Positions 27,857 through 37,385 of a stretch of 64,000 nucleotides of DNA are shown in pieces (position 1 is the stretch's first letter; each line of letters opens with the position of its first letter). Position numbers and translations under genes: made by a program. The DNA is taken from NCBI GenBank assembly GCA_027483505.1, contig JAIXUP010000076.1, forward strand, positions 1-64,000, read 5' to 3'. Below the pieces are notes generated by a model. It saw only the letters and a list, made by a program, of their open reading frames with translations. It was not told the DNA's origin and did not search any database. Source of the stretch: Hyphomicrobiales bacterium (GTDB lineage Bacteria; Pseudomonadota; Alphaproteobacteria; Rhizobiales; Beijerinckiaceae).

Positions 27857-29457
27857 TCATCGGCAGTGCTAACGTGAATAGGCTCAAGTGCTACTGTCGT
27901 CCTAATTTGCCGCATCTCGAAAAACGACGGCTTCAACCATTTCTGCGCCAAGAAAATCGATCAACATATTCGTACTTTTAGTATCCACTTTATTGAGTGA
28001 TCCGATTGCCTGCCCGACCACAACCTCCCAAGGCTTTCTGCAATCGATGATAGAGCAGATAAGCTGTCTAATACTCTTAATTTTGCCATGACGCAGGCGA
28101 GTGTCCGATCCAATCACCTCAGTGACCAAAGAGATATCTCGATGGTTTGGATTTTCTCCTAACCATCGATTTGCCGCAGCTACAAAATCTGGCCATGTTG
28201 TCCCCATAACTTCCAAGCATGGATCGGTCAGAAGTACGTTTTCAATCGCATAACACTTCAAGCGATAACGCTTGATAGGTGGTCGATGTTCGAGCGTCTC
28301 GTCAACTACGCCATCGCCGTCCCGTAGAGAGAAGGCTACAGGATTATCGTATAGAGTGTTAAGTAGATCGATGCAGAAGGCTTCCAGTTTATCCTGCTGA
28401 TCAACGCTGTTCGACATCACAGGAAAAACCTTAATCCTTCCATGCGAAGTCCGGGCTGCTTGTTGCCAGACGCGTTCATCATCTTCGCCTTCCACAATAA
28501 GCGCGGCGTCGTCGCTCAATAACAGCGAAAGAGGATGGCCGAAAAACGGTGCGATTTTTTGGAGTTCGGCGCTGCTTGGCTTCAATATCACGCTATCAAC
28601 ACCAAACCCTTTTGTGCCGATAGAGACATATGGCGAAGGGGCAAGAGAGCAAACCAGCGGAGTGCTGTGCGTCGATAGACACACGGCAATCCTATCAGCT
28701 TGCGATTTGTACTCATCGAGCATTGCGATGATCAGTTTTCCAAGTCTCGCTTGGAGGTCTGGATGAAGATGAACGTCAGGCTCATCAAGCAAGAGTAGAT
28801 TGAATTTTGAATCATCGATAGTGTCAAAAAAATACAAAATCTCAGCAGCCAATGACACAGCCTCTGATTCACCGCTGCTGATTTCGTCTGGACTAATAAT
28901 TTGACCGTTAATTAATGACCGAAATTCGAAATCGGCGTTGCCCATTTGTAATGAGATATTGGTCAAAAGCTTATTTATTTTATTTAATCTATCTGTTTCG
29001 AAGTTGCGACTTGCATCCCTCCGTATATCTGGGTTTGAAGCCAAACGACGCAAATAAAGTGTCTCTGCTTCTCGAAACAACAGAGCGGATGCAGCTTTAA
29101 AATCTCTAGCTTGATTCATCGCACGCGTCATCGGCAACCAACCGGGACTATTACTCATATTTGTGAGTACGCTACCATCTCTTTTGAATGTACCGGCCCG
29201 CTCGGGACTTACATATCGAACATGAAAGGTATCTGGTTGGTTTCGAGCTATTTGATCAATATCACGAAGAAAGCGGCTCTTGCCTGCACCATTTCGACCC
29301 ATAATTATGTTGATGTTGTTGAGTCCAGAAAGGTGCGCAACCTGCCCTCTCAGTTCACTTGCTCTCAAAGGCATTCTAGCCCCTCAATATTCGACCGTGT
29401 TCAAACGCAATGGCAAGCGAATAGGAGGGTTAGAACGGTTGAACCGCCATCCACCCC
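27857..29457. other. AT-rich island with one putative defence gene
   Basis: Base composition drops sharply from GC-rich core DNA just after the DUF4105 remnant. It rises again at the antiporter stop (29458). The segment contains one gene (27902-29374). No integrase, transposase, tRNA end or flanking direct repeat was seen. It is most simply read as a laterally acquired single-gene cargo. Confidence 0.7.
27902..29374 (-). CDS. AAA/ABC-type ATPase with C-terminal TOPRIM/DUF4435-like domain (putative defence protein)
   Basis: Protein of 490 residues in AT-rich DNA. The N-terminal half is an SMC/RecF-like ATPase: Walker A MGRNGAGKS (26-33), a signature-like ISSGESEAVSLAAEIL (166-180), Walker B LLLLDEPDVHLH (193-204) and H-loop STHS (234-237). 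The C-terminal half has TOPRIM-like residues: Glu in ALIVEGEDDERVW (about 291-303), D-x-D in SLRDGDG (352/354), then KCYAIENVLL, which recalls DUF4435. OLD-family nucleases and fused PARIS-type (AriA-AriB) defence proteins share this layout. GAGGGG precedes ATG 29374. No partner gene is present. Family choice between OLD and PARIS-like is an inference. Confidence 0.75.
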   Translation of the reverse strand: MPLRASELRGQVAHLSGLNNINIIMGRNGAGKSRFLRDIDQIARNQPDTFHVRYVSPERAGTFKRDGSVLTNMSNSPGWLPMTRAMNQARDFKAASALLFREAETLYLRRLASNPDIRRDASRNFETDRLNKINKLLTNISLQMGNADFEFRSLINGQIISPDEISSGESEAVSLAAEILYFFDTIDDSKFNLLLLDEPDVHLHPDLQARLGKLIIAMLDEYKSQADRIAVCLSTHSTPLVCSLAPSPYVSIGTKGFGVDSVILKPSSAELQKIAPFFGHPLSLLLSDDAALIVEGEDDERVWQQAARTSHGRIKVFPVMSNSVDQQDKLEAFCIDLLNTLYDNPVAFSLRDGDGVVDETLEHRPPIKRYRLKCYAIENVLLTDPCLEVMGTTWPDFVAAANRWLGENPNHRDISLVTEVIGSDTRLRHGKIKSIRQLICSIIDCRKPWEVVVGQAIGSLNKVDTKSTNMLIDFLGAEMVEAVVFRDAAN

Positions 29458-30870
29458 TCACCTGAAAAACACCAGCGTCACCAGCACGAAGATCGGGATC
29501 AGGATCGCGCCGCTCCAGAGCATGTAGCCGAAGAAGCTGGGCATCTTGACGCCCATGTCCTTGGCGATGGCGTAGACCATGAAGTTCGGCGCGTTGCCGA
29601 TATAGGTGTTGGCGCCCATGTAGACCGCGCCGGTGGAGATCGCGGCCAGCGTCAGCGCCAGCCTGCCCATCAGCTCCTGCGGGTTGCCGCCGGCCAGCTC
29701 GAAGAACACCAGATAGGTCGGCGCATTGTCGAGGAAGGATGAGAGCGCGCCCGTCAGCCAGAAATACATGGCGTTGTTGGGGCTGCCATCGGGATTGGTG
29801 ACCAGCGCCACCAGCGGAGCGGCGGCACCCGTCTTGCCCGCGGCAAGGATGGCCAGCACCGGCACGATGCAGACGAAGATGCCGGCAAACAGCTTGGCGA
29901 CCTCGAGGATCGGGCCCCAGTTGAAGCCATTGGCCTCGCGGTATTCCTTTTTCGCGAATTTCAGCGAGGCGAAGGCGGCGCCGAGCATGACCAGGTTCGA
30001 GACGATGTCCTGCAGCGCGAGATCGACGCCCAGCACCTTGAAGCTGATGCCCGGCTTCCACTCGGCGCGCATCAGCACGGCAGCGATGATGATGGCGACG
30101 AAGACGAGGCTTTCCAGACCCATGACGCGGACGCGCGAATCCGGCGTGCGGTCGGGCGCGATCACGCCCTCCTTTTTGTAAAGATAGCTGTCGAGCGCAT
30201 AGAACAGCGCCAGCAGGATGCCGGCCACGAACAGCGTCTCGGCCATCAGGTGTGTCGTGGTCCAGAAAAAGCTGATGCCTTTCAGGAAGCCGACAAACAG
30301 GGGCGGATCGCCCAGCGGGGTGAGCGCGCCGCCGACGTTCGAAACCAGGAAGATGAAGAACACCACCACGTGCACATTGTGGGCGCGGTTGTCATTGGCG
30401 CGGATGATCGGCCGGATCATCACCATCGAGGCGCCCGTGGTGCCGACGAAGCTCGCCAGGATCGTGCCGATGGCAAGGATGGCCGTGTTGGTCATCGGCG
30501 AGCCGTGGATGTTGCCGCGCACGAAGATGCCGCCCGCCACCGTGTAAAGCGCGAACAGCAGGATGATGAACGGCACGTATTCGAGCAGCATGGCGAAGGC
30601 GATGCCCTTGGTGGCCGCCGAGGCATCGAAGCTCAGATAAAGCGGGATGATCACCATCGCGGCCCAGAAGGCCGAAATCTTGCCGTAGTGATGCTCCCAG
30701 ACATGGGTGAAGAGCAGCGGGCCGGTGGCAATGCAGAGCAGCAGGCCGGCGAAGGGAATGACCCAGAGCAGCGACATGCCGCGCCCGTCGATGGCGGCAG
30801 CGGCGAGCGCCGGCTCGGGCAGGAGTGCGATCATCAGCGCGCAGACCGCCACCATCCATCGTGCAACCAT
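29458..30870 (-). CDS. Sodium:proton antiporter (NhaD/ArsB-like ion transporter superfamily)
   Basis: Inner-membrane transporter of 470 residues with a cleavable-looking or first hydrophobic segment (MVAVCALMIALLPEPALA) and about 11-12 further helices. Characteristic stretches are IHGSPMTNTAILAIGTILAS, FVGTTGASMVMIRPIIRAN and SNVGGALTPLGDPPLF, typical of NhaD-type antiporters. ATG 30870 has an excellent GGGAGGG ribosome site 6 bases upstream; the open frame to 31485 is not membrane-like. The stop is 83 bases beyond the AT-rich island gene's start. The 292 bases to the divergent secreted-protein gene (30871-31162) hold the promoters but no motif I can name. Confidence 0.88.
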   Translation of the reverse strand: MVARWMVAVCALMIALLPEPALAAAAIDGRGMSLLWVIPFAGLLLCIATGPLLFTHVWEHHYGKISAFWAAMVIIPLYLSFDASAATKGIAFAMLLEYVPFIILLFALYTVAGGIFVRGNIHGSPMTNTAILAIGTILASFVGTTGASMVMIRPIIRANDNRAHNVHVVVFFIFLVSNVGGALTPLGDPPLFVGFLKGISFFWTTTHLMAETLFVAGILLALFYALDSYLYKKEGVIAPDRTPDSRVRVMGLESLVFVAIIIAAVLMRAEWKPGISFKVLGVDLALQDIVSNLVMLGAAFASLKFAKKEYREANGFNWGPILEVAKLFAGIFVCIVPVLAILAAGKTGAAAPLVALVTNPDGSPNNAMYFWLTGALSSFLDNAPTYLVFFELAGGNPQELMGRLALTLAAISTGAVYMGANTYIGNAPNFMVYAIAKDMGVKMPSFFGYMLWSGAILIPIFVLVTLVFFR

Positions 30871-31162
30871 CGTCAGCCCTCCCAAGCCCGTGCAGCGCCC
30901 GCGCTGTCGCCTGCTTCGCGCCGGCACGGTCCCGCGCCTCGCATAGAGCATGACAGGCGAAAGGGGAACTTGCCGCGACAGAAAAATCGCCACCTGCTCC
31001 TGCCGGGAGCGACGCGCCAAGACAGGCCCTGACCGGGTTTGGGCCCGATCAATCATTCCCGAAAAACATCTGGCAATTGTGCGACGAACATTGCAAGAGC
31101 TGTCATGCGCAAGCATTCGCGGACGAATATGCTTCACGCCCGTCACGAGGAGATCATCTGTC

Positions 31163-31636
31163 ATGTATCGTTGCGTTGCCGTCCTCGCATTCATGTTTGC
31201 ACTGCCGATCCCGACAGCGTCTGCGCAGGTGGCCGTCAGCGACATCCGCCTGCAATTGTTCAAGGAACGCTCCGGAACGCTGTCCGAAAACATTGCCGGG
31301 TCAAAGCAGACATTCGTGAATACCCCTTCCGGCGGCGGCGATGCGGGCGAGCCAGCCGAGGCCATCCTGGTCACGCTGGTGATCACGGGCCCGAAGAACA
31401 GCAAATCCTCCGACAAGGTGGCCCGCGATCTCGCCTCGATCACGGTGACGCAAACCGCGAAGACGGGGCCGCGCGTGCTGCTCAAGCGCGCCTATGGCGG
31501 CTTCCAGTTCGGCGAAGACGGCAGGAGCCACAAGGCCTTCCTGCTCGAGAACGCGACCTGCGCGCCGCTCGAGGTCGATGTCCGGCTCGGGCGCTCGCGC
31601 AAGACCGTGAGCATCCCGTTCAGCTGCGACAGCTGA
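31163..31636 (+). CDS. Secreted protein of unknown function
   Basis: Protein of 157 residues with a clear signal peptide (MYRCVAVLAFMFALPIPTASA, cleavage probably ASA-Q). The mature part is mostly beta-prone (VAVSDIRLQLF, ILVTLVITGP, RVLLKRAYGGFQFG) and has two cysteines (ATCAPLE and PFSCDS) that could form a disulfide. GAGGAG lies 10 bases before ATG 31163, which decides the start against longer forms reaching 30950. I do not recognise the family. It is divergent from the antiporter and upstream of the glutamine amidotransferase gene. Confidence 0.75.
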   Translation: MYRCVAVLAFMFALPIPTASAQVAVSDIRLQLFKERSGTLSENIAGSKQTFVNTPSGGGDAGEPAEAILVTLVITGPKNSKSSDKVARDLASITVTQTAKTGPRVLLKRAYGGFQFGEDGRSHKAFLLENATCAPLEVDVRLGRSRKTVSIPFSCDS

Positions 31637-31757
31637 CGCCCTTCACCGGCTATTCATCGCTTTGTGGGCATCATAGGCCATTGACAACGGCTTCGGCCGG
31701 TCTGGACGCCAGACCGCACGGGCCGGATGACGCGGCGATCTGACGGGGGGTTCACGC

Positions 31758-32546
31758 ATGTGCCGCTTTCTGGCCTATCAGGGCGTTCCGGTTTTCCTCG
31801 ACCAGTTCGTCTCGGCCCCGTGCCACTCGCTGGTGCACCAGTCGATCCACGCCACCGAAGCCAAGACCGGGACGAATGGCGACGGCTTCGGGCTCGGCTG
31901 GTATGGCGACCGGGCCGAGCCGGGGCTCTACCGCGAAATCCGCCCGGCCTGGTCTGACGAGAACCTCCTGTCGATCGCGCGCCAGGTCCGCTCGCACCTG
32001 TTCTTCGCCCATGTCCGCGCCGCCACCGGGACGGCCTCGACCCGCGCCAATTGCCATCCCTTCGCGCATGGCCGCTGGCTGTTCATGCACAATGGCCAGA
32101 TCGGCGGCTACGCGCAGGTCAAGCGCAGGCTCGAGGCGCTGATTCCGGACGCCCTTTATGGCGCGCGCACCGGAACGACCGATTCCGAAGCGCTCTTCCT
32201 GATCGTCCTGGCCCATATCCGCGAGGGCAAGGACCCGGTCACCGCGATGTCCGCGGCGCTGGGCGATGCGGTGTCGCTGATGCGGCAGGCCGGCATCACC
32301 GAGCCCTTGCGCTTCGCCGCGGGCCTGTCCGATGGCGAGACGCTGCACGCCTTCCGATGGTCGACGGATTCGAGGCCGCCGACGCTCTATTTCTGCGAAC
32401 AGCCCGACCATGTCGTCGTAGCCTCCGAGCCTGTGGACGAGCGGCGTGACTGCTGGCGGGCGATCCCGCCCAATTCCTGCCTCGTCGCCCGACGGGGCCG
32501 GGTGGAGACCAGATCCTTCGAGATCGCGGAGCTGCTGGCGGCCTGA
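31758..32546 (+). CDS. Class II glutamine amidotransferase (YafJ/EgtC-like)
   Basis: N-terminal-nucleophile amidotransferase of 262 residues. The nucleophile is Cys2 of MCRFLAYQG, exposed after Met removal. Further family signatures are TNGDGFGLGWYG, FFAHVRAATG, NCHPFAHGRWLFMHNGQIGG and TGTTDSEALFLIVL. Relatives act on gamma-glutamyl amides, as in ergothioneine biosynthesis (EgtC), but no other egt genes are nearby, so the substrate is unknown. The ATG at 31758 is required for the catalytic Cys at position 2, which fixes the start. Confidence 0.92.
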   Translation: MCRFLAYQGVPVFLDQFVSAPCHSLVHQSIHATEAKTGTNGDGFGLGWYGDRAEPGLYREIRPAWSDENLLSIARQVRSHLFFAHVRAATGTASTRANCHPFAHGRWLFMHNGQIGGYAQVKRRLEALIPDALYGARTGTTDSEALFLIVLAHIREGKDPVTAMSAALGDAVSLMRQAGITEPLRFAAGLSDGETLHAFRWSTDSRPPTLYFCEQPDHVVVASEPVDERRDCWRAIPPNSCLVARRGRVETRSFEIAELLAA

Positions 32547-32634
32547 CAGGGCGCACCGGCCCGGGCTGGCAGGCTGTCTGCTCCGGCAGCGTCGGCCCTT
32601 GCGCCGGCTGAGCCTGCGGGGCAGATGAGCTGCG

Positions 32635-35100
32635 ATGCGCGCCTTCGACACAGCCCTGCCCATTGACGATGCGCTGCCTGCGCTCGCGGCGGCGTTGCGC
32701 GCCGGTCCCAACGCGGTTGTCGTGGCCCCGCCGGGAGCCGGCAAGACGACGCGTGTGCCGCTCGCGCTGCTCGACGAACCGTGGGTCCGGGGCGGGCGGT
32801 TGATCATGCTCGAACCGCGCCGGCTGGCGGCGCGCGGCGCAGCGGAGCGCATGGCGGAAACCCTGTCGGAAAGCGTCGGGCAGACCATCGGGCTCCGGGT
32901 GCGTCTCGGCTCGAAAGTCAGCGCCCGCACCCGCATCGAGGTCGTGACCGAGGGCGTGTTCGCGCGGATGATCCTCGACGATCCCGAACTGGCCGGCATT
33001 GCCGGCGTGTTCTTCGATGAATTTCATGAGCGCTCGCTTGACGCCGATCTCGGCCTGGCGCTGGCGCTCGACGCCCAGGCCGGCCTGCGCCCGGACCTGC
33101 GGATTCTCGTCATGTCGGCAACGCTTGATGGCGCCCGGATTGCGAGCCTCATGGGCGAGGCGCCGGTGATCCGCAGCGAGGGCCGCGCCTTTCCCGTCGA
33201 GACACGCTATCTGGGCCGCGACCCGCGCGCCCGGATCGAGGATGAGGTCGTCGCGGCCTGTCTCGGCGCCCTCGCTGGCGAAACTGGTTCCCTGCTGGTG
33301 TTCCTGCCGGGGCAAGGCGAAATCCGGCGGGTCGAGGAGCATCTCGGCGAACGCCTGAGGGACAACACCGTCGACATTGCGCCGCTGCATGGCGCGCTCG
33401 AGATGGCGGCGCAGGATCGCGCGGTCAAGCCGGCGGAGCCGGGCCGGCGCAAGATCGTGCTGGCCACCGCGATCGCAGAGACCTCGCTGACCATCGAGGG
33501 CGTGCGGGTCGTGATCGATTCGGGACTGGCCCGCGTGCCGGTCTACGAACCCGATGTCGGCGTGACGCGGCTTGAAACCGTCAGGGCCTCGCGGGCCGCC
33601 ATCGACCAGCGGCGCGGGCGCGCCGGGCGGACGGCGCCGGGCGTCTGCCTGCGCCTGTGGGAGGAGGCGGCCACGGGCGCCCTGCGCGCCTTTGCCACGC
33701 CGGAGATCCTGAGCGCCGACCTCGCCCCGCTGCTCCTCGACTGCGCGGCCTGGGGCGTCACGGATCCGCGTGGTCTGCCGTTTCTCGATCCGCCGCCGCA
33801 GCCGGCCTTGCGCGAGGCGGGCAAGATGCTGCGCGAACTGGGTGCGATCGACGGCGACGGACGCATCACCGCCTTGGGACGCCGCCTGCGCGACCTGCCG
33901 CTGCCGCCGCGGCTGGCGAGCATGGTGCTGAAGGCGAGCGACATCGGCGCGGCGACAGATGCGGCCCGCCTGGCCGCCGTCATCGTCGAGCGCGGCCTTG
34001 GCGGCGATGGCCGCGACATCGCCGACCGCGCTGACCGCTTTTTGCGCGACCGCGGCGCGCGTGCGGAGGACATGCGGCGGCTCAGCGCGGGTTGGGCCCG
34101 GACGGCCGGCGGCGCGGTCCGGGATCACGGCCTCAGCGCCGGCGCGCTTCTGGCTCTCGGCTTTCCCGACCGGATCGCCAGAAGCCGCGGCAAGGCGGGC
34201 GCCTATGTCCTGGCCAACGGGCGTGGCGCGGAGCTTGAGGCGCATGACCGGCTCGCCCAGTCGCCCTGGCTTGTCGTGGCCGAGATGGCGGGCAGCGCGG
34301 CGGCCGCCCGCATCCTCGGGGCGGCCAGCATTGCGGAGGACGAACTGGAACAGGTCGCGGGGCATTTGATCACCGCCTTCGACGAAACCGCGTTCGACGC
34401 GGCGGCGCGCGCCCTGCGGCGCAGGGCTGGACAGAGGCTGGGGGCTGTCATCCTCTCCGAGCGGACAATGCCTGTCACCGGCAGCGAGGCGGACGCCGCC
34501 ATCCTCGCACGCGGCCTGTGCGCCCTCGGCACGGACAGCCTGCCCTGGAGCAAGGCGCAGCAGGCGCTGCGCGGGCGTGTCGCCTTTCTGCGCAAGGCGG
34601 AAGGGGACCCGTGGCCCGACCTCAGCATGGAAGGACTTGCAAGCGCAGACGGAAGCTGGCTCGCCGACCACATCGTCGGCAAGACCAGTCTGGCGGCCAT
34701 CAACGCGGATGACCTCGGTGCGGCCCTTGACGCGCTTCTGCCCTGGGAGCTGCGGCGGAGACTGGATGCTGAAGCACCAAGCCATTTCGAGGCGCCGACC
34801 GGCAACCGGGTTGCCGTCGATTACGGGGCGGAAGCGGGCCCGACCGTGTCGATCCGCGTGCAGGAACTGTTCGGCCTGAAGGCCCACCCGGCCCTCGCGG
34901 GTGGGCGGGTGCCGCTTGTGCTCGAGCTGCTCTCGCCGGCGCACCGCCCGATCCAGGTCACACGCGACCTGCCCGGCTTCTGGAAAGGTTCGTGGGCAGC
35001 GGTCAAATCCGAGATGAAGGGGCGCTATCCGCGCCATGTCTGGCCAGACGATCCTGCGGCAGCCCTGCCGACCGCGCGGGCCAAGCCGCGCGGCACCTGA
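32635..35100 (+). CDS. hrpB: ATP-dependent helicase HrpB
   Basis: DEAH-box-type helicase of the HrpA/HrpB family, 821 residues, the normal size. Motif I is APPGAGKTTRVPLALL, motif II DEFHERSLDADL (a DEFH variant usual for HrpB), motif III MSATLDG, and motif VI QRRGRAGRTAPGVCLRLW. The HrpB-specific C-terminal region ends GRYPRHVWPDDP. In other bacteria the gene is dispensable and its RNA substrate is poorly known. It lies 88 bases after the amidotransferase gene and converges on the DUF1194 gene with a 5-base gap. Confidence 0.97.
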   Translation: MRAFDTALPIDDALPALAAALRAGPNAVVVAPPGAGKTTRVPLALLDEPWVRGGRLIMLEPRRLAARGAAERMAETLSESVGQTIGLRVRLGSKVSARTRIEVVTEGVFARMILDDPELAGIAGVFFDEFHERSLDADLGLALALDAQAGLRPDLRILVMSATLDGARIASLMGEAPVIRSEGRAFPVETRYLGRDPRARIEDEVVAACLGALAGETGSLLVFLPGQGEIRRVEEHLGERLRDNTVDIAPLHGALEMAAQDRAVKPAEPGRRKIVLATAIAETSLTIEGVRVVIDSGLARVPVYEPDVGVTRLETVRASRAAIDQRRGRAGRTAPGVCLRLWEEAATGALRAFATPEILSADLAPLLLDCAAWGVTDPRGLPFLDPPPQPALREAGKMLRELGAIDGDGRITALGRRLRDLPLPPRLASMVLKASDIGAATDAARLAAVIVERGLGGDGRDIADRADRFLRDRGARAEDMRRLSAGWARTAGGAVRDHGLSAGALLALGFPDRIARSRGKAGAYVLANGRGAELEAHDRLAQSPWLVVAEMAGSAAAARILGAASIAEDELEQVAGHLITAFDETAFDAAARALRRRAGQRLGAVILSERTMPVTGSEADAAILARGLCALGTDSLPWSKAQQALRGRVAFLRKAEGDPWPDLSMEGLASADGSWLADHIVGKTSLAAINADDLGAALDALLPWELRRRLDAEAPSHFEAPTGNRVAVDYGAEAGPTVSIRVQELFGLKAHPALAGGRVPLVLELLSPAHRPIQVTRDLPGFWKGSWAAVKSEMKGRYPRHVWPDDPAAALPTARAKPRGT

Positions 35101-35105
35101 CCCGG

Positions 35106-35918
35106 TCAGTTCCCCATCCGGTTGCGCATCATCTCCTCGCCGGCCATGCAGGACATGCGTGGTGCGCGCGCCTGCGCCCGCATGATCAGCCGTGCAGGTT
35201 CGGCCGGCGCGTCCGATATCTCCATCACCAGCTTGGTCTTGATCGTCTGAACGAACTGGCTCTTGTCAGTGATCGAGATCACGAACGCGCCCTGGCCGCC
35301 GATGACGCAGTCCTCGTAGTAGATATCGAGATCGGCAATGTCGAAATAACCCGGCGCCTTCACCGTGATCGGCAGACCGTTGATCGAGATGCCCTTGCGG
35401 ACCGCCTCGTCGCGCGCGACCGTGACGGGACGGCCGGAATTGTTCGGACCGTCGCCGGAAATGTCCATGACCCGGCGCAGGGCCCGGCCCGGCATGTCCT
35501 CCAGCAGCTTGACGCCGAAGTCGATGGCGCCCGAGACAGAGGTGCGTCGGCCGCGGCGCGTGGGCTGCTTCTCCAGTTCTGCGGCGAAGGCGAACGCGGC
35601 GGCCGGGGAATCGATCACCGTCCAGGGCACGAGATGATGCTGCACATCATTGCCCGCCCATTCAAAGAAGGTGACGGCGATGCGGCCTGTCGCGCCATTG
35701 GCGATGGCCTTGTGCACCTCGGGCGAGCGCAGGGCCTCCACGTAGCCCTGGCGCTGCAGGGCGAGTTCCTCAAGGTCCATCGAGAACGAGATGTCGACCG
35801 CCAGAACCAGCGCGATGTCCACTTCGGAGACGGGCTGGGCGCGAAGGGACGCCGGCCAGATGTCAGGCAGGAGCAGCGCGGCCATGGCCAAGAGCGCGAC
35901 ACGGACTGATCTGAGCAT
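35106..35918 (-). CDS. Secreted VWA-like DUF1194 protein
   Basis: Exported protein of 270 residues. The signal peptide is MLRSVRVALLAMAALLLPDIWPASLRAQ from ATG 35918. The mature part is a von Willebrand factor A-like domain with MIDAS motif DISFSM (D-x-S-x-S) in VLAVDISFSMDLEELALQ, and DISGDGPNNSGRPV later, which matches DUF1194. The family has no established function. The open frame to 35969 adds 17 residues ahead of the signal peptide and is rejected. It is convergent with hrpB. Confidence 0.9.
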   Translation of the reverse strand: MLRSVRVALLAMAALLLPDIWPASLRAQPVSEVDIALVLAVDISFSMDLEELALQRQGYVEALRSPEVHKAIANGATGRIAVTFFEWAGNDVQHHLVPWTVIDSPAAAFAFAAELEKQPTRRGRRTSVSGAIDFGVKLLEDMPGRALRRVMDISGDGPNNSGRPVTVARDEAVRKGISINGLPITVKAPGYFDIADLDIYYEDCVIGGQGAFVISITDKSQFVQTIKTKLVMEISDAPAEPARLIMRAQARAPRMSCMAGEEMMRNRMGN

Positions 35919-36020
35919 GGACGGCCCCCCGATCGCATCAGGCCCCTGACCTGATGATCCTGGCAGCATCGCCGATCAGGGCGCAAAGGCAAGCCCGGAT
36001 GTTGGGCGCTTCGTGGCCGG

Positions 36021-36719
36021 CTACGCAGTTGTGATCCGGTCCATCACCAGCCTGGCCGCCTCGGCGAAGGCCTCCTCGATGCCCAGGCTTGAGGTGTCGA
36101 GGATGAAGGCGTCCGGCGCAGCCAGGAGCGGCGCGTCGGCCCGGCCCGAATCGCGTGCATCGCGCCGGCGGATGTCGGCGAGCACGGTGCCGAAATCCGG
36201 CGCATCCGGCTTCTGCGCCAGTTCGCGATGGCGGCGCGCGGCCCGGATCTCGGGCGAAGCGGTCACGAACAGCTTCACGGTGGCGTCGGGACAGATCACC
36301 GTGCCGATGTCGCGCCCGTCGAGCACGGCGCCGCCGGGCTGGCCTGCAAAGCGCCGCTGCATCGCCGCCAGCGCCTGTCGTACCTTCGGAAAAGCCGCCA
36401 CGACCGATGCCGCCTCGCCCATCTCGGCGCCGCGCAGGCGTTCCTCGTCAAAGCGCGCCGGATCGAGCGCGGCGGCGGCAGCAGCCCCGGCGAGAGCGTC
36501 ATCAAGCGGCTGCCCGGCGTCCAGCAGGGCGCGGGCGGTGGCGCGGTAGAGCAGGCCGGTATCCAGATGCGGCAGGCCGAAATGGGCCGCCAGCCGCCTG
36601 GCGAGCGTGCCCTTGCCCGAGGCGGCGGGACCATCGATGGCGAGCACGAGGCCCCTGGGGGCCGCTGGCCTGCCGTCAGCAGGGGCTTCTGTAACAGGAG
36701 GTGGAAGATCGCGGGACAC
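36021..36719 (-). CDS. cmk: Cytidylate kinase
   Basis: Phosphorylates CMP and dCMP to the diphosphates. P-loop [19 protein letters not shown], lid region [11 protein letters not shown] and [15 protein letters not shown] are complete. It has 232 residues from GTG 36719, which has AAGG 6 bases upstream; the open frame to 36797 adds residues without family character. Usual Hyphomicrobiales neighbours of cmk, aroA upstream and rpsA downstream, are absent: here it is flanked by the DUF1194 gene and a divergent TIGR02300 gene, so the locus is rearranged. Confidence 0.95.
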   Translation of the reverse strand: MSRDLPPPVTEAPADGRPAAPRGLVLAIDGPAASGKGTLARRLAAHFGLPHLDTGLLYRATARALLDAGQPLDDALAGAAAAAALDPARFDEERLRGAEMGEAASVVAAFPKVRQALAAMQRRFAGQPGGAVLDGRDIGTVICPDATVKLFVTASPEIRAARRHRELAQKPDAPDFGTVLADIRRRDARDSGRADAPLLAAPDAFILDTSSLGIEEAFAEAARLVMDRITTA

Positions 36720-36828
36720 GTGAAACCTTGCCGGTTTGCCGGAGGCGGGCCCTGCGGCGCGCGCCGGCGCATACCATGCCCGCAGCGCCCGCGCCAACCG
36801 GGTTTCCCCGCTCGGGCTTGGAAAACAA

Positions 36829-36857
36829 TTGACAGCGCGGCCTTTTCGGGACTAACG
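36829..36857 (+). promoter_or_regulatory. Candidate sigma-70 promoter of the TIGR02300 gene
   Basis: Consensus -35 TTGACA (36829-36834), a 17-base spacer and -10-like CTAACG (36852-36857), 42 bases before the GTG start. The consensus -35 makes this one of the better promoter candidates in the window. It may also read through to the tRNA-Ala gene. Confidence 0.5.
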
Positions 36858-36898
36858 CCACGGCTCATTCAAAAACCAGATGTTCAGGAAACGAAACC

Positions 36899-37273
36899 GT
36901 GGCCAAACCGGAACTCGGCATCAAGCGCCTTTGCCCCGTGACGGGACGCAAATTCTACGATCTGAACCGCGACCCCGTCGTGTCGCCCTATACGGGCCAG
37001 TCCTATCCGCGCAGCTTCTTCGAACCGCAGGCCAAGGTCGTCGCCAATGACGACGAGGAAGAGGAAGTCGAAGCCGCTCCGGTCGAGTTGGTGGCGCTCG
37101 AAGAGGCCGACGCTCCCGATGCGGCGGCCAAGGATCCTGTCGTGGTCGAGGACATCGACGAGGACATCGTGGCGGACGAGGAAGATGACACCTTCCTCGA
37201 AACCGAGGACGAGGATGACGACGACGTTGCCGACCTGATCGACGGCGACATCGTCGATGACGAAGAGACCTGA
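36899..37273 (+). CDS. TIGR02300 family protein (small acidic protein)
   Basis: Protein of 124 residues. The conserved N-terminal part (AKPELGIKRLCPVTGRKFYD, then PVVSPYTGQSYPRSFFE) contains the family core with a single Cys and zinc-ribbon-like spacing that is incomplete. The C-terminal two-thirds is almost entirely Asp/Glu with Ala and Val, and is probably disordered. Function unknown; the family is widespread in alphaproteobacteria and usually lies just upstream of tRNA-Ala, as here. It starts at GTG 36899. Confidence 0.9.
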   Translation: MAKPELGIKRLCPVTGRKFYDLNRDPVVSPYTGQSYPRSFFEPQAKVVANDDEEEEVEAAPVELVALEEADAPDAAAKDPVVVEDIDEDIVADEEDDTFLETEDEDDDDVADLIDGDIVDDEET

Positions 37274-37385
37274 TGAAAGAGGCTTGATGCCTGACAGCAG
37301 GGCGTGTACAGACCGCTCCGCGTCAGGGTGTCCATAGCCACCTGCACGTGACGACCGGCGCCGCACCCCAAGGCGGCGCCCTGAT

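Noticed and set aside
27857-29457. Prophage or transposon for the AT-rich island
   Set aside because: Only one gene, with no integrase, transposase, terminal repeats or attachment-site duplication visible.
32296-35037. Open frame of 913 codons opposite hrpB
   Set aside because: Antisense shadow of high-GC third positions; HrpB motifs are complete on the + strand.
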